Source: an uncultured Lachnospiraceae bacterium (GTDB lineage Bacteria > Bacillota > Clostridia > Lachnospirales > Lachnospiraceae). From it: 5,650 nucleotides of DNA. The stretch lies in contig CAMJWQ010000233.1 of NCBI GenBank assembly GCA_946409475.1, forward strand, positions 1 to 5,650, in the 5' to 3' direction. The stretch's first letter is position 1, and every line of letters starts with the position of its first letter. This document shows, in pieces, positions 4,582-5,650 of this stretch. A model generated the notes under the pieces. The model worked only from the letters and a program-made list of their open reading frames with translations, was not told the origin of the DNA and did not search any database. The position numbers and the translations under genes were made by a program.

Positions 4582-5650
4582 CTATTGTAAAATATTGTTT
4601 AAATCGTTTAATCCGGTAATGGTAGTTACAACGATAACGGTATCGCCGACCTGGAGGGAGGTCTGTCCATTGGGAATAATAATTTTATTCTTTCTATTAA
4701 TACAGCATAACAGCAGATGTTCCTTCAATGTCAATTGGGAGAGTACGATACCCACCAGCTTGGAATTGCTTTTAACGCAAAATTCCAAAGCCTCTACCTT
4801 ATTATCAATAATTTTATATAAGGTTTCCACATTACTTCCCTTAGGATTTTGCATGGAACGAATGTATTGAACAATGCGGTCGGCAGTGATTAATTTGGGC
4901 TTTATAATTGTCCCGAGGGACATATCATTGATAACCTCATCAAAGGTCAAACGCGTTATTTTGGTGAAGATTTTTGCGCTCGAATTCTTCTGGGCATAAA
5001 GAGACAGCAGAATATTTTCCTCATCTAAATTCGTTAATGAAACAAAAGCATCCATATTGGCAATACCTTCTTCCAGAAGAACGTTATGGTCGGAAGCATT
5101 GGCATGAATGATCAAAGCCTCGGGAAACATTTCGCTTAATCGTTCGCAGCGCTCCAGAGACTGTTCTATTATTTTTACATGAATGCTGCCTGCTTCACTG
5201 AACTTTTTGGCCAGATAGACAGAAATATTACCGCCTCCGACCAGCATAACATTCTTCATAGAAGCCGTTGCAATGCCAACCTTATGAAAAAAAGCGATTG
5301 CCATTTTAGGGGTGGCAACGATTGATATCTTATCGCCTGACTTCAGAATAAAATTTCCGGATGGAATAAAGACCTGCTCATCGCGAACGACGGCACAAAC
5401 GAGAATATTACAGTGTAAATGGTACGGAATATTTTTTATTTGCATTTGATCAAGGACGGAAGGAGAGGGAATTTGTAATTGCAGCAACTCCACCCTGCCT
5501 TTTGCAAAAACATCAATATCAATAGCGGAGGGCAGCCGGATTAACCGGGCGATATCCATGGCAGTTTCCAGCTCAGGGTTTATGATCATGGAAATGCCCA
5601 TCTCTTTTTTAATAAAATCAATTTCGCTATGATACTGGGGATTGCGGACT
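4582..5650 (-). CDS. trkA: Trk potassium uptake regulatory subunit TrkA (5' end outside window)
   Basis: This cytosolic RCK protein binds nucleotides and gates TrkH. The frame stays open to the window edge: 16 more codons (VRNPQYHSEIDFIKKE) precede the internal Met at 5599-5601, and they match the usual TrkA sequence there. The true start therefore lies outside the window. About 355 residues are visible of the roughly 450 expected, so most of the first NAD-binding (RCK_N) domain is missing. Numbering from the Met at 5601, residues about 36-108 are the first RCK_C domain. VMLVGGGNIS (118-127) is the nucleotide-binding loop of the second RCK_N, with Glu146 in VKIIEQS as the acidic end of strand 2. 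SLTNLDEENILLSLYA (188-203) is typical of the family. Residues about 265-335 are the second RCK_C. The last position of the glycine loop is Ser rather than the more common Gly. The promoter lies outside the window. Confidence 0.95.
   Translation of the reverse strand, partial: VRNPQYHSEIDFIKKEMGISMIINPELETAMDIARLIRLPSAIDIDVFAKGRVELLQLQIPSPSVLDQMQIKNIPYHLHCNILVCAVVRDEQVFIPSGNFILKSGDKISIVATPKMAIAFFHKVGIATASMKNVMLVGGGNISVYLAKKFSEAGSIHVKIIEQSLERCERLSEMFPEALIIHANASDHNVLLEEGIANMDAFVSLTNLDEENILLSLYAQKNSSAKIFTKITRLTFDEVINDMSLGTIIKPKLITADRIVQYIRSMQNPKGSNVETLYKIIDNKVEALEFCVKSNSKLVGIVLSQLTLKEHLLLCCINRKNKIIIPNGQTSLQVGDTVIVVTTITGLNDLNNILQ

Noticed and set aside
4347..4870. Open frames on the + strand within trkH and trkA
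   Set aside because: They are antisense shadows of two clear genes and lack ribosome binding sites and family motifs.
4582..5601. TrkA starting at the Met at 5599-5601 as a complete 339-residue protein
   Set aside because: The frame continues upstream to the window edge with residues typical of TrkA, and the first nucleotide-binding domain would be missing. The gene is cut by the window edge, not short.

Overview
The window looks like a chromosomal segment of a low-to-moderate GC Gram-positive anaerobe of the Clostridia, most likely Lachnospiraceae or a near relative. The reasons are the A/T-rich spacers between genes, AGGAG-type ribosome binding sites, clear TTGACA/TATAAT-like promoters, a Gram-positive style lipoprotein, and the general look of the TrkA/TrkH and ArsR proteins. 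The genus assignment is inference.

Layout. Bases 3-435 are the end of a CRISPR array: six identical 33-nt repeats plus a seventh that has lost its last five bases, separated by six spacers of 34-35 nt. The repeat has a strong internal hairpin and a GTGGATTGAAAT end, which points to subtype I-C with crRNA transcribed on the + strand. The leader, any newer spacers and the cas genes would then lie to the left, outside the window. Bases 436-627 hold a short gene-like open frame (44 codons from its first ATG) whose stop overlaps the next start. A secreted lipoprotein of unknown function follows at 628-1653 (+).

The middle is a divergent regulator/enzyme pair. An ArsR-family repressor (1672-2019, -) and a class I SAM-dependent methyltransferase (2308-3120, +) share a 288-bp region. 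That region contains two good sigma-A promoters pointing apart, a 24-bp near-perfect palindrome just upstream of the methyltransferase -35 box, and a 9-bp hairpin at the predicted start of the methyltransferase transcript. The simplest reading is that ArsR represses the methyltransferase gene, and perhaps its own, and lets go when it senses a ligand, plausibly a metal or metalloid. Its tail carries a symmetric Cys/His cluster.

The right part is a potassium-uptake operon on the - strand: trkA (RCK regulatory subunit, 5' end outside the window) followed after 14 bp by trkH (K+ channel-like membrane subunit). It converges on the methyltransferase gene with only 13 bp between the stop codons. The lipoprotein and arsR also converge, with 18 bp between them, and no convincing intrinsic terminator is visible at either junction.

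I see no tRNA, rRNA, insertion sequence or cas gene. The least explained parts are the array/gene-remnant junction, the ArsR-methyltransferase pair with its unusual Cys/His tail and structured leader, and the unidentified spacer targets.
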